Assembly: GCF_030272615.1 (NCBI RefSeq)
Contig: NC_081414.1
Span: 659,842,438-659,906,437 of the forward strand
Direction of reading: 5' to 3'
DNA: 64,000 nucleotides
Origin: Cryptomeria japonica
Lineage: Eukaryota; Streptophyta; Pinopsida; Cupressales; Cupressaceae
The notes below the pieces were generated by a model, which saw nothing but the letters and a program-made list of their open reading frames with translations, did not search any database and was not told the origin of the DNA. Both the position numbers and the translations under genes were made by a program. This document shows, piece by piece, positions 1-11,040 of the stretch (the stretch's first letter is position 1; every line of letters starts with the position of its first letter).

Positions 1-2122
1 TTGGTGAGGTGCATGTCTACTATATCTCTTAGTCTACTAAAATATTTATTGATTTTCTCCTTTTGGTTTACTAGCTTATTCAACTTTGGGTATTCCTTCT
101 CTATTTCCATTCTCCATTTTCCATATTCATCCTATTTTGGATTCACTTTCTTAGTCATCCATAAAATCTTGGCTTCAAATATTCCTATTTATCTATGTAG
201 ATATCCTTTGTAGACTCAGGCCACTAGTTACAAAACTTATACATATTAATTACACTATCTATACTTTTCTCAAAGGTTGACACACCATATTGCAACCAAG
301 AATGTGTGGCTATGCACTTATTTACCAAATCCATCAATCTCTTTCCCTCATTCTTCTTTTTAAAATTTACCTAAATTATTACTTCTAGATTAGAAGCAGA
401 ACATTTCAGGTCTCCTAACAATGCCCACAATTGTTCCTCACCACTCAAAGATTTATCTGACATTAAATCTAGAAGTTTCTCTTGGAGAAACTTCACTATA
501 TCCATAATCAATTTCATACACTCAACTTTTGATACTATGTAATTATTCCTAGCCCTATATATAGGACATTACCCAAGTGTAGCATGTGAAGGAGTGACAG
601 GCAAATCCAGTCTTCCTTGAGTCACATGTACTTATAATACCTCTGATGTTACCACCAGTTCAAACTTCATTTGAAGTTGTAAGAGTTCTATTTGAGAATC
701 TCCAGATGTATTGGAATACTTACCTATTGATATCCTTCTAATAATCTTATTTTTTCTTTTTCTAGACTAATTTGAACCTTTTCTAGACTTGTTTCTTTCT
801 TCTCCTTGAACACCTTTTCTATTTTATCTTTAGTCTTTTCTTCTTCCTCCTTATCCTTTTATTTTGCTTTTTATTTTGTCCTCTCTTCATCCTTTTCATA
901 TGGATTCTCCATAGTCATGATATCTACATTCTATCCATCATCAACTTTCTCACCTGGAATAGTCTCCAAACTAGTAATATGTTCTTCCCTCTTGTCTTTC
1001 ATAAGATTCTTAGTTTATTGTTCTTCATTTTTCTTATTTGGATAGGTTCTTGAACCAATATCTTTATTCTTCTTCTGCTTAGTCTCCTTCTTGATAAAAG
1101 TCATGATACTTCTAGTCTCTCCTTTATTGATTCCTATGTTTGTCTTTTCCATAATAGAAGACAAAGTCTTCACTACCTCTTATGTAATCTCAACAACCAT
1201 CTCATCTGTTTGTCTAACCAACCTCTTATAGTCTTTTAAATCATTACCCATGATCATATTTACTCTTTCTTGAGTTATACATATTGTATTAATTACCTCC
1301 ACAATCATATCTCTAGCCTCCTTTGATAATAAACTAATACTTTATCTAAAAACTTGATCTTATTTTATTCTCTTTTTGATGCAGGAGCATTCCTAGTTCT
1401 TGGCAATCTTGCATCAACCAAAATATTTCCTTTCTGTTTTGCAGTCTCAGCATTTCATTCTGCATTTTTTAGAATTGCTTCACTGGATCTCAAGGAGATG
1501 GATTTTTCTTAAGGACTTGATCATCTACCTTATTCCTAAACCACAGAGCATTTGGATCATTTTTTGGCAAGTTATCACTACCGGTTTCCGAGACAGTTTT
1601 CTGGTACCGATTTCCTGGACCTATTTGGATTTGTACTCTATTGGGATCTATCAGATCCCTTATGTAGCTTATGGATCCCTAAACATTGATTTTGATGTTC
1701 CTTGGTGTGTGGACTATCTTACCTTGGATCTACACTTCATCCTTTGGATTTTCTGGAGGAATTTCTTTGGCAGAGGCTGACCTTGTTGTTTTACACGTTA
1801 GGTCTTGTTCTTCGGCATTTGATCCTTTTTGGGTTGACCGAATCCCCTTGGATCGTATAAGCATTAGAATGTAGATAAGTAGAGATAAGTTAAGATTTGA
1901 GGTCCTGGTTGTGACCTATTATGTAATTAAGCATGTTTTAGCAAGCCATTGAGCTGGTTTTTGTAACCCGATTGTTACTGGTTGATTGTAAACAATTTTC
2001 ATGATATAATTCATTTAGTTCTACATTGCCTCCATCATATCCTTGTGTTTCCGTTGTGTTTACTTTTTTTGACCAATCCAAATTGATCTCTTTGAGGTCC
2101 CTCCCAACTAGTGACTGCACCA
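1..2122 (-). pseudogene. Decayed unrecognised antisense ORF, distal part
   Basis: Read on the minus strand this stretch gives a lysine- and glutamate-rich protein-like sequence broken by many stops and some frame changes. Recognisable pieces include VGRDLKEINLDWSKKVNTTE near 2050-2110, VSETGSDNLPKNDPNALW near 1540-1600, an EK-rich stretch near 800-1170, and LMDLVNKCIATHSWLQYGVS near 280-345. Many of the stops are TAG at places where glutamine fits. I do not recognise the family. It continues the ORF that starts at 6194; the gypsy body at 2123-5458 separates the two parts. Plus-strand ORFs here are AT-rich shadows. The right end (2017-2122) is repeated at 5459-5564. It could be an extra antisense ORF of a Tat-like retrotransposon whose 3' LTR starts at 6301, by analogy with the PMD gene at 22-25 kb; that is inference. 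Confidence 0.45.
2017..2122. repeat. 106-bp direct repeat flanking the gypsy body, copy 1
   Basis: This segment, beginning AGTTCTACATTGCCTCC, recurs with about 85-90% identity at 5459-5564. Both copies encode the same minus-strand peptide (VGRDL.EINLD.S.KVNTTETQGY). It is host ORF sequence duplicated on both sides of the inserted retroelement, and far longer than a normal 4-6 bp target-site duplication. Confidence 0.8.
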
Positions 2123-2124
2123 AG

Positions 2125-2140
2125 TCGTATTAGAGCGAGC
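2125..2140 (+). promoter_or_regulatory. Degenerate primer-binding site (tRNA-iMet type)
   Basis: TCGTATTAGAGCGAGC resembles the common plant PBS TGGTATCAGAGC followed by GAGC, with several changes. It lies at the very left edge of the insert, about 190 bases before the gag start, which is where a PBS belongs. Confidence 0.5.
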
Positions 2141-2320
2141 TTTCATTCCAAAGATTACGTTGTCTTGATAAAAAAAATTTGTAGGGTGGTGGACTGTGGA
2201 TCTAACCTGCAGCTGCAGAGGACTGGCATGAAGATGATGTGAAGAGGAAATATGAATGGTGGAGCATGTGGGAATGTAGACCCTACTGTGATGGAAATGT
2301 TATGAGGAATTGCAGCCTGG

Positions 2321-3340
2321 TTGGAAGCCATGGAGACAACCCAGAGAAGAGGTCGACATATTGAAGATGTGAGTGAAGATGAAGGAGAAGAAGCCCCGAC
2401 AAAAAAAGTAAACCCACCAGCGGTTGATCCAAATGAAGAGATGTTTTTGAGGGTTTTGAGTAGGGCAAATACTAAACCTCATTTTACCCCACCAGAATAT
2501 GATGGAAAGTTGGATTTAGATGAATTGATGGATTGGCTCTCGGAGATGGAGAAATATTTTGATTTTGAGAACACTGCAGAAGAAAGAAAGGTGAAATATG
2601 CCTATAACCGGTTGAAGGGTCGTGCATTTATTTGGTGGGAGCATTTGCAGGTTGATAGACAGAGAAGAGGTAAAGAGAATATCAAGACATGGGATCAGAT
2701 GGTTGCTAAGTTGAAATCAAAATTTATGCCAGCCAATTATCAAGTGAATCTATTCCGGAAGTTGCAGAATTTGAGGCAGATGGAATCTAGTGTGAAGGAG
2801 TACACCGAAACATTTTACAAGTTGAACATCAGATCCAGACACGTTGATGATGAAGTTGAACAAGCTACAAGATATTTGAATGGACTGTGGATGTCTATAC
2901 AAGATGAACTCAGTTTGATCAACTTGTAGAGTGTTGAAGAATCTTACTAGTATGCCCTGAAAGCAGAAGAGAAGTTGAACAAAAGACACAAGTAGAGACA
3001 AAGAGGTAGAGGTTTTCCAGAGGAAGATTTCAAGGAGGAAGAGGATCTACTGGAGGTAGAGGAACCCATATGGATCAGAACAAGGACAAGGAAGTGATCA
3101 AATAAGGTAATTCATATCGAAAAGATGATAGAAATTTCTACCAGAGGAGAGAACCAGATGGCTACCAGAATGAGAATTTTGGAAAAGATGATAGAAGACA
3201 AGACAAGAGAGTGTTTAGAGGAACTTTCTATAAATGTGGAGGAGAAGGACATCATTCTTCCAAATCTAATAAGATAGAGAATACTGAAAGAAAAATAGTG
3301 GTGGAAGAAAACCCCACCAGATCAGCTAATAAACCAAAAG
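2321..3340 (+). pseudogene. gag: Ty3/gypsy gag (capsid and zinc knuckle), broken
   Basis: Gag assembles the virus-like particle that packages the element RNA. The first 202 codons are open and carry a plant retrotransposon capsid domain: FTPPEYDGKLDLDELMDW, then a conserved ...RAFIWWEHL, then KSKFMPANYQVNLFRKLQNL. A TAG at 2927 ends it; the same frame continues past two more TAGs through KAEEKLNKRHK and an RG-rich stretch. Near 3225-3275 comes a zinc-knuckle remnant, FYKCGGEGHHSSKS, in which the first and last expected cysteines are F and S. The ATG at 2321 follows the PBS by about 190 bases and is the best start; in-frame sequence upstream is not convincingly coding. Confidence 0.8.
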
Positions 3341-3348
3341 ATGGATAA

Positions 3349-3927
3349 TTGTTGATGATGAGGAGAGATTTGTGTCATACTAGAGGAAATGAAGAGCCCT
3401 TGCAGAGGAAGAATTTGTTCAAGACCAGATGTAAGGTATCTAGTAAGTGTTGTAAAGTTTTTATTGATATTGGTAGTTCGGATAATCTTGTTTCAAAAGA
3501 GATGGTGAATAAGTTGAATTTGGAAAGATTGAAATACCCTAAGCCTTATCAGATAGCATGGATTCAGGATAATCATAAGTTGTTGGTAAGTGAGCAATGT
3601 TTGGTGAAATTGAAAATTGGGAATTATCATGATGACGTCTTGTGTGATATTATGCCTATGGATATTTGTCACCTTTTGTTGGGTAGACCTTGGCAATTTG
3701 ATAGACAAACAATACATGATGGAAGAAAGGATACATACACTATTGTGGCCAATGGGATGAAGCAAATCTTGTTGCCCTTGGAAGAGCCTTTGAAGAGTGA
3801 AGTCTGTATGAATGCTAGAATCTATTTGGTGGATGGAAGTAAATTCCTGGATGGAATGAGACATGGGAATGTATGTTTTTCCTTAGTTCCTAAGAAGACT
3901 GGGAACCTGAAGAAAGAAGAAGAATAA
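3349..3927 (+). pseudogene. Ty3/gypsy aspartic protease segment
   Basis: This encodes the retroviral-type protease that cleaves the polyprotein. The sequence VFIDIGSSDNLVSKEMV is the active-site loop, where the usual D-S/T-G reads D-I-G. Further on, DICHLLLGRPWQFDR is the conserved second motif (LLGRPW). The segment of 192 codons is open but has lost a normal catalytic triad, so it is probably inactive. It lies between gag and RT as expected. The stop before RT (3925-3927) and the short gap to 3946 are consistent with a single original gag-pol frame broken by point changes. Confidence 0.75.
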
Positions 3928-3945
3928 CTGGAAGAGATAAAAGAG

Positions 3946-5458
3946 TTGCTGATAGAGTATGAAGACATCATTTTAGATAATGTGCCTGATGGATTACCAC
4001 CTGTGAGAAGTATGAGTCATTGCATGGACATGATTCCCAAAGCTAGTTTTCCTAACAAAGCTGCACACCGGATGACACCGACAAAGAATGAAGAGTTGAA
4101 TAAACAAGTGCAGGAACTGTTGAAGAAAGGTTTGATCAGAGAAAGTTTTAGTCCTTATGTAGTACAAACAATAATAGTACCTAAGAAGATTGGAGAATGG
4201 AGGATGTGTACCGATTCTCGAGAAATAAACAAGATCACAATTAAGTACTGTTTTCCATTGCCTAGTATGGATGACATAATGGACTATTTGAGTGGAGCCA
4301 AATACTTTACGAAGATAGACTTGAAGAGTGGATATCATCAGATTAGGATCAGATAAGGAGATGGGTGGAAGACAACATTCAAGATAAATGAAGGACAATA
4401 TAAGTGGTTGGTGATGCCTTTTGGATTGACTAATGCACCAAGTACTTTCGTGAGACTGATGAATGAGGCATTGAAGAAATTATTGGATAAGTTTGTTATT
4501 GTATATTTGGATGACATTCTGATTTTCAGTAAGACAAAATAGGAGCATTTGTTGCATTTAAGACAAGTTTTGCAGAGGTTGAGAGAAGAAAAGTTGCTGA
4601 TAAATCTTAAGAAGTGTACTTTCATGAAGGAAGAGTTAGTCTATTTGGGATTTGTGATATCTGAGGATGGTTTGAAGATGGACCTTGAGAATGTAAAAGC
4701 AATTGTTGAATGGTCTACACCGGAAAGCATTGGAGAGGTAAGATCATTTCATGGATTGGCTAGTTTCTACCAAAATTTTCTTAGAAATTTCAACTCAGTT
4801 TGTAACCCAATTACTGAGACAATGAGGGGAGATAGGAAGGAATTCAAGTGGACCACCAAAGCAAACAAAAGTTTTGAATTGCTGAAGTAGAAAGTGATTG
4901 AGCAACCTGTGTTAGCTTTATCGGATTTCAACAAGGTATTTCAAGTGGATTGTGATGCAAGTGGAACAACAATAGGAGTAGTCTTGAGTCAGGATGGGAT
5001 GGCAGTAGCTTATTTCAGTGAGAAATTGAATGATACCCAGAGGAGATATTCAGTGTATGATCAAGAATTTTATGCCATAGTTCAAGCCTTGAAGAAGTGG
5101 AGACATTACCTTTCGCCTAAGGAGTTGTATACGGATCATCAAGCTTTACAGTTTTTGAAAAGTCAAAGTAAGTTGAATCAGAGACATATGAGATGGGTAG
5201 AATTTTTGCAGAGTTATACCTTTGTGTTGACGGATAGAAGTGGGAAATCTAACAAAGTTGTTGATGGATTGAGTAGAAGAAGGAATTTGCTAAAAGAGAT
5301 GAGAGTGATAGTATTAGGATTTGAGGAGTTGAAGACCTTGTATGACGATGACTTGGATTTTGTAGAAACTTGGAGAGAATGTAGAGAACTGGTTATGATG
5401 GATAGAAGCAAGTGGTTGGATTACTTCATTCAGGATGAGATGTTATTCAGAGGAGTTC
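3946..5458 (+). pseudogene. pol: Ty3/gypsy reverse transcriptase and RNase H, broken
   Basis: Reverse transcriptase copies element RNA to DNA and RNase H removes the RNA strand. Visible RT motifs are [48 protein letters not shown], and the catalytic [11 protein letters not shown] near 4500-4535. LKKCTFMKEELVYLGFVIS follows. RNase H starts near 4930 with VDCDASGTTIGVVLSQDG and continues through SVYDQEFYAIVQALKKWRHY and TDHQALQFL. In-frame stops lie at 4354 (TAA), 4540 (TAG) and 4888 (TAG, where glutamine fits). The reading ends at 5458, where antisense-ORF sequence resumes. Integrase is absent. Confidence 0.88.
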
Positions 5459-5564
5459 AGTTCCTCATTGCCTCCATAATATCCTTGTGTTTCTGTTGTG
5501 TTTACTTTTATTGATCAATCTAAATTGATCTCCTCGAGGTCCCTCCCAACCGGTGACCACACCA
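5459..5564. repeat. 106-bp direct repeat flanking the gypsy body, copy 2
   Basis: Partner of 2017-2122. It begins AGTTCCTCATTGCCTCC directly after the last RNase H residues and rejoins the minus-strand ORF to its right. Confidence 0.8.
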
Positions 5565-6194
5565 CTTTTGTTATAACATTCTTCCCTTTCTTAGTCAGAA
5601 CTTCTAAAAGCTCCTTAGGTAACTCATCTTCCATATCACTAAGGGTTTTATGAAAAGTCATTAAATACTTGATGATTTATGTCTCTATTGTCTCTTTGTC
5701 CATAAAACAGGCATCCTTGTACAAATTTTTTGTATACTCCAAAGAGTCATTTTCACAAATGTCATTGACTAAATTGTTCAGCTCCAAAGGCTCATAATTT
5801 GGATCATCTTTGATTTTCTTCTTCTTCTATATCTAAGGCTTTGTTTCCTTCTTCTTTACTTTAGGGGTATCTAATGGAGAGACCGAAGCCTTCTTCTTTT
5901 CAAGAGACATGCTATCCTCTTCATCTTCTTCTTCTTCCTCCACATTTCTCCTTTTAGGCCTAGTCCAAATAAAAAAATGTTCTTTCTAGACCTCTTAATT
6001 AGAGTTTCTACTCTCAAATTCTTCTACCTTTAGCTCTTGATAATTTTCTTCCCTTGTAGCCTTTTGTTTCTTCCTTGGTTCGTTAATTATACTTGCCTAA
6101 AATTGAGCAAGGGTTCTAGAGGAACCCAACTTCAATTGAGGGTAGGTGGACACATACCTTGTCCTCCTCTATCTGTATCTTGATGACCCCTCGA
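5459..6194 (-). pseudogene. Decayed unrecognised antisense ORF, N-terminal part
   Basis: From an ATG at 6194 (MAPLEGSSRYR) the minus strand reads as one frame of about 245 codons to 5459, interrupted only by stops: TAG or TAA where glutamine fits and TGA after INLD where the left copy has tryptophan. The protein would be basic and acidic-rich: INEPRKKQKATREENYQELK, an E-D cluster (NVEEEEEDEED), a KKK tract, then a globular-looking part (NYEPLELNNLVNDICENDSL; LPKELLEVLTKKGKNVITKV) leading into VGRDLEEINLD. I do not recognise the family. It continues at 2122 on the far side of the gypsy insert. Its position just before a candidate LTR start (6301) parallels the antisense PMD gene of the Tat element. 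Confidence 0.5.
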
Positions 6195-6287
6195 GAGGAG
6201 CCATACCAAAGGTCTCTAATACTACCCTTAAACCATTGCCTTCAAACATTTTCTCCCCATATTTTCTTCAAGCTCATCCACTATACC

Positions 6288-6300
6288 AAACTGGGGCTCA
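6288..6300 (+). promoter_or_regulatory. Candidate polypurine tract before an LTR start
   Basis: AAACTGGGGCTCA precedes TGTCATGCCC. It resembles the tracts of elements A and B (AAAGTGGGAGCTAAA and AAAGTGGGGGCTAAA before TGTAGC), so 6301 may be the start of a 3' LTR on the plus strand. Confidence 0.4.
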
Positions 6301-7020
6301 TGTCATGCCCAAAATTTAGGGCAAGAACGGGATTTTTTTTTTTTTTTAAAATAACAACTATATAACATTAAGTTCGCTAATATGAAACACACTAAGCAGT
6401 TTTAGTTTTAACTATATTAAAATGAACTTTTAATCTACTACTTAAATAACAGAAAAACCATTTAAGATTAACTACGGATTAAAAGGGGACTAGCTTATTG
6501 TCGCTCAATCTATTTAATTTAAATTTAAATATCTACTTCATAATATTTAGTTCATAACCATTCAAGCTCTTCAAATTAAAATCAATATTAACTTTATTAA
6601 CATTCATTTCACGAATGCCTAAACCTATTTAAGTTAAAAATAAATATTAATTTCATTAATAATCCGTTCATGGACTTCTCAATAAATTTAAATTTAAAAT
6701 AAATATTGTACTCACTAATATTTAAACAAATCAACTTATTTAATTTTAAAGTCTAATATTAATTCCTTATAATTGGATTCATAGCATTTCAATTCTCTTT
6801 GAAAATTAAAATTAAATAATTCCACCATACCTATATATAAATATAATATTATTATATTTTAAAAAAAAACACAAATGGGTTTACCCATGCAAACCCTAAC
6901 CCTTATTTTAATCTATAAATTTAACCCCCTTTTTTTTAAATTTTATTACTCATTCTTTTCTTATTTACCCTAGCCCTAACCGGGCTAGGGTTTCATCTTA
7001 TTTTATTCTTTTATGTAGCA

Positions 7021-7340
7021 GGGTTTCTAAGTAGGTCGGCGACGCTTTTAACAGTGGGCAGCCAAAATGGTGGAGGCGGCCGGACTGTGGGAGAGGCGGC
7101 CAAAAGGGGAAGCGGCGCCGCCAGTGGGACGACCCACTGTGAGGGTCGCAGCCCACATAGCAGCCTTGGCCGCTATGTGTGTTGCGACCCACACAGTGGC
7201 TGCGGCCACTGGTGCAGACGCGGCCCACACAAGGAGCTGCAGGCCCTGTGCGTTCTACAGCCCGCATTGAGGCTATGACCTCTGTGTTGGTCGCGGCCCG
7301 CACAGGGACTGTGTGCCCTGCGCGGCCCCTCCCAAATAAG
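7021..7340. repeat. GC-rich island with short degenerate repeats
   Basis: A block of about 320 bp with high GC sits in very AT-rich DNA. It contains about five spaced variants of GCGGCCCACACA (near 7147, 7183, 7218, 7257 and 7291) and related inverted forms. Long ORFs through it in several frames are a by-product of high GC. It has no coding signature and may be a repeat inside the LTR. Confidence 0.6.
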
Positions 7341-7371
7341 TTTCATTCGTTTTTTTTTGTTATTTTTTTTT

Positions 7372-7380
<9 letters not shown>

Positions 7381-7447
<67 letters not shown>
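7381..7447. repeat. (TA)n microsatellite
   Basis: An essentially perfect run of about 33 TA units, bordered by further AT-rich sequence. The apparent IYIYIY peptide is not a gene. Confidence 0.97.
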
Positions 7448-7452
<5 letters not shown>

Positions 7453-9866
7453 TTTCATATATGTTTACATGCATTTTTTTTTTAAAGAAAGGAAATCCAT
7501 TAAGTTTAATATATATTTAGGTTTATATCTACATTTATTTCACAGGTAAATTTTATGATATGTTTTATATATATGTATATATAAATATATACATGAAATC
7601 TACATGTATATAATTATATATATTTATATATAACTTATATTATTATTTCTTTTCTTGAAATAAAACCAAATTCATGGAAGATTCTGATTTTCAATTGTAG
7701 GAGAAGAAGTTAAGTAATAAATCTGTTTAATGTAGATATCAATTTCTGAAACTAAATATTGCCAGTATTTAAAATAAATGTTTGACTTTCTGAAGTAAAT
7801 GGAGGAATATTTTCCAAAACTATATTATACTTTATTGCTTTTACAGGAAATAGAAATATAAAATTTATTTTTAATCTACAGTATGAATGCAAATCTAATT
7901 TATGCCTTTCCTATTTAACGTTATTTTAAATGCCTAAGAAAGGAATAAACTTCCTACTAAACTATTTATCTTAACACATCGGATATACTTTTTTCTGAAC
8001 TTAGGGAATACTGATTTGGGAATGCATAATTCTTTTCTGCAATAAATACATTTACTGATTCTGCAATTGCTACAACAACTGAATAGATATGTTTATTAAA
8101 ATCTAACAACAACTACATCTCATGTCTTCTACAAATAAAATGAAGACAAATTCACAGATAAAAAGAAAACACTGAATTAAATAAAACTGATTTTCATATT
8201 TCAATGATTATTGCATGCAATTCAAAAGTACTTCTTTTCAAATAGAAAATATGAATATATCTAGCTTTTTACAATCCTAAAGATATTCTGCAAAATTTAC
8301 AAGATGTTTCTTAAATTAAATACAATAACTAATCTCATGCCTTTATTTCAAATTTACAATTAGCCTCTCATTCCAATGAATGAGGGTATATTTCTTCTTT
8401 CAAAAACTAATAAATACAACTGCAATTAAATCTCTGCAACAATAATCTCCTACAACTTCCCACTTGACCTATTCTTTTCTCTCGACAATCCTACATAATA
8501 AACCACAAATATGACCATGGAGTGCTCACCTCCCAGCCTAGGCTAACTGGTAGCCACCCTCGAGCTCGGAGAACCAATCCCTAGACGGGATGCAAACATG
8601 CAAACACATAGTAGACAGAATGCACACAGATTTCAAACACACACCCATCCCGGCTACACTGCACCACACTTTGGTGATGACCTTTTAAGGGTGGTAGTGG
8701 ACCAATACCCTGAGGAGAACTGCAAGTATGGAAAACATGTAGCCACCTCATGGCACAACAAATACATCAAGAAATTTCAACCCCTTATTGCTTATGCCCC
8801 CCAAGGCATTCTAGCCTTATATCCCTCCTTATGACCCCCATTGCACAAACCGGCCATGCAGCAAGGGTCACACAAAAATCCCTTGTGATCGCTCTCAAAA
8901 TGAGAGTCTCTCACTCGAGGGTTGTCACTGCTACCACCCACAAGATCCTTCTCTCTCCCAAGAGTAAGAGGTCTTGAAAAACTCCCAAAAACACATACAA
9001 AACATAATACAAAATACCAAATGAAATTCCCAAAAAGGACATACAAGAAAACAGATTTCTTACACCTACATACCTTCAAACACATGCAAAAAGAAGACAT
9101 TTAAAGAAGAATGTAACCAACCTTAATCTGCCCAAAGGTAGGACAATATTTGAGGAAGAGCTGCCCAATTCCATGGATCTTCTCCTTCTACCCTTAGCCA
9201 CATTTTTACTATTCCAATCTATTCTATTCTGTTTTTTTTTTTTTAATTTCTCTTGTCTCCAAAAATGGAGAGTGGGTGATTACCCTCAAATTTTCCAATT
9301 CTTGCTTAAGCAGCTCATTCTCTCAGCTCTCACAAGTTTCTAAAAACTAAAGAGGAAGGTAAGATAGAATGGGAAAGAGAACTCTCATTCGAAAGGGAAA
9401 GTTTACAACTAGGTTCAAACTTCTAATTTCAATTTTCGCACAACTCAGAAAAGTCAAATTTTAGAGTGTCTAAAAGGTCACTTAGGAGTAGAAACTTGCC
9501 TAAAACTACCCCTAACCTTTAGGTATACCTTATGGGCTTTAGGAAACCCTATTAAACTACCCCTAGATGTTCATTTAACCCATTTTAAACCCCTCTGAAG
9601 TTTATTTTCGGGTCAAACCTATGTTGACCACCCCAAAGATTCTTTACCCAAGGTATTTATGACATCACGTTACATTAATTGAAAAAGCTATAGTTGAACA
9701 CTTTCCCACCAAGAGACAAAAATAAAATTTAAACTTAAATCCACACGTGTCAAGTGACACAAATAAAACACTTTTACAATTTAAAACATGAAATCGTCTC
9801 TTGTGGATTTTACATAAGTAAATTAAATATACTTAACACACATGCAGCATATACTGTTACAAATAA

Positions 9867-9871
9867 AATAC
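9867..9871. repeat. Target-site duplication AATAC, left
   Basis: AATAC directly precedes the 5' LTR and recurs at 26121-26125 directly after the 3' LTR. Confidence 0.9.
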
Positions 9872-10652
9872 TGTAGACACCCAAAATTGTCCAGTCTAAT
9901 TAAATAAATATTTTATTTATTTATTTAATTATCTAAGCTTAATTCTTCTATTATTAAATAAATCTTTATTTATTTAATTAATTCATTTATCCTCTTCTAG
10001 CCTTATTTCTCATTTAAATAAATACATTTATTTATTTAAATTATCCTTTTCCTAAATTAAATAAATATCTTATTTATTTAATTAATCCCACTTCTTCTAT
10101 TAATTAAATAAATCTTTATTTATTTAATTAATTCATTAACCTTTTCTACCCATGACACATGTCATTCATCTCTTAATTCCTACACTATCTACCCTTTCAT
10201 TATTTTATTATTTCTTTTACCTACCCTCTAATCATAACCGACCTCCTTTTACATCTCTCAATCTTATCCCTCCATTTCATATAGTGTCTTCTATATAAGG
10301 AGATTCTTCCTTCATTATCAAACCCTAATCATTCATCCTAATGAATCAATTTATGCACTTGACTACACTACGATCCTACTTGCAACCACATTTTGTTCTT
10401 TGTTGAGCTCTTGTGCACATAAAATTTGAGAGCAAATATATCAAGCAAGATCAATGGAGATAGGAAGAATGGAGATAAAATCCCTATTGGACATGTGAAG
10501 GTATAATCTTTGTGATTTCATTTGATTTGCATTGTCTTAGGTAATCTTCATATGTTATGGTGGATCTTTGTTGTTGTTAGGCTAGGGTTTTGTGGTTGAA
10601 TTCATTTAGCTTTCAATATCATTATTATTGTTATCCATTTTCGCCATATACA
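9872..10652 (+). repeat. 5' LTR of the Tat element
   Basis: 781 bp, TGTAGACACC to CATATACA. The first 270 bp are dominated by short repeats built from ATTTATTTAATTAA-like units. A TATA box (CTATATAAGG) at 10291-10300 marks the likely promoter. Confidence 0.93.
10291..10300 (+). promoter_or_regulatory. LTR TATA box
   Basis: CTATATAAGG lies about 420 bp into the 5' LTR; the same motif occurs in the 3' LTR at 25758-25767. It fits the promoter of the sense genomic RNA. Confidence 0.7.
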
Positions 10653-10655
10653 TTT

Positions 10656-10672
10656 TGGCACGCCCAGTGGGA
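10656..10672 (+). promoter_or_regulatory. Primer-binding site of the Tat element
   Basis: TGGCACGCCCAGTGGGAC starts three bases after the LTR. Its complement fits a tRNA 3' end (acceptor stem plus CCA); I could not name the tRNA with confidence. Confidence 0.75.
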
Positions 10673-10789
10673 CTCTTGTCCCTTTTGCATTTAACATCTT
10701 TGTTGCAGATTTTGTGTTTTGAAGTTGCAGATCTGACATTTTCGGTAGCATTTTGATATTTTCGTATTTGTGCACTTTCGGATCGCGTT

Positions 10790-11040
10790 TCTAATTTTCA
10801 GGCGCGTCTGTGACATCTGGAATCACGTCTGTGTTATTAGCAGTATTTTATTTTGCAGGTTCCGAAAAAGCGCGTTTGTGTTATTAAGTCATGTCTGAGG
10901 TGTTTTTAGCTATGTCTGTGTCCAGAAGTCGTGTCTGCGTTCTGCAGCCGCGTCTGTGTCTCACAGAACCATGTCTATGTCATGAAGTCGCGTCTGTGTT
11001 GAGGGTAATCGCGTCTGTGTTCACCAGTTTCAAATTTTGG
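10790..11040 (+). repeat. GCGTCTGTGTT motif cluster 1 (sense leader)
   Basis: About eight to nine spaced variants of GCGTCTGTGTT (for example CGCGTCTGTGAC, CACGTCTGTGTT, CGCGTCTGTGTT), 15-35 bases apart. The same motif recurs at 12236-12430 and, inverted, at 24565-24825. Confidence 0.8.

Larger units (their letters stand above)
2123..5458 (+). mobile_element. Ty3/gypsy retrotransposon body, no LTRs, no integrase
   Basis: The insert starts almost exactly at a degenerate primer-binding site and runs through gag, protease, reverse transcriptase and RNase H. It stops about where the zinc-binding part of integrase would begin (last element-like residues DEMLFRGVQF). No LTR flanks it on either side; a 106-bp duplication of host ORF sequence does. 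Domain order and RT motifs place it in Ty3/gypsy (Metaviridae). Stops interrupt it at 2927, 4354, 4540 and 4888, so it cannot act autonomously. The absence of LTRs with a long flanking duplication suggests insertion of a partial cDNA during break repair rather than integrase-driven insertion. Confidence 0.8.
6301..9871 (+). mobile_element. Candidate long LTR, left portion, no gene seen
   Basis: TGTCATGCCCAAAATTTAGG has the look of a plant gypsy LTR start (TGTCA..CCC with a short inverted repeat) and follows a purine tract. The region is AT-rich and non-coding apart from a GC-rich island at 7021-7340 and a (TA)n run. I could not find its right end: the Tat element inserted at 9872, and the sequence resumes at 26121. 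No second copy of this LTR lies in the window, so the call rests on terminal motifs only. Short ORFs near 8600-9100 show no domain. Confidence 0.35.

Noticed and set aside
1-1874. Plus-strand ORFs of 60-126 codons
   Set aside because: Phe/Ser/Leu-rich shadows of the lysine- and glutamate-rich minus-strand frame.
2123-5458. Endogenous pararetrovirus (caulimovirus) instead of gypsy
   Set aside because: No movement-protein or coat signatures; gag, protease and RT motifs and their order are those of Ty3/gypsy.
6100-6160. A possible intron in the antisense ORF (GTATGT donor near 6135, TTTTAG acceptor near 6100)
   Set aside because: The unspliced frame reads through sensibly with glutamine in place of stops, while splicing leads to an early stop.
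7048-7520. Overlapping ORFs in a GC-rich block and an IYIYIY peptide
   Set aside because: High GC lowers stop frequency in every frame, and the IY run is a (TA)n microsatellite. No codon or domain evidence.
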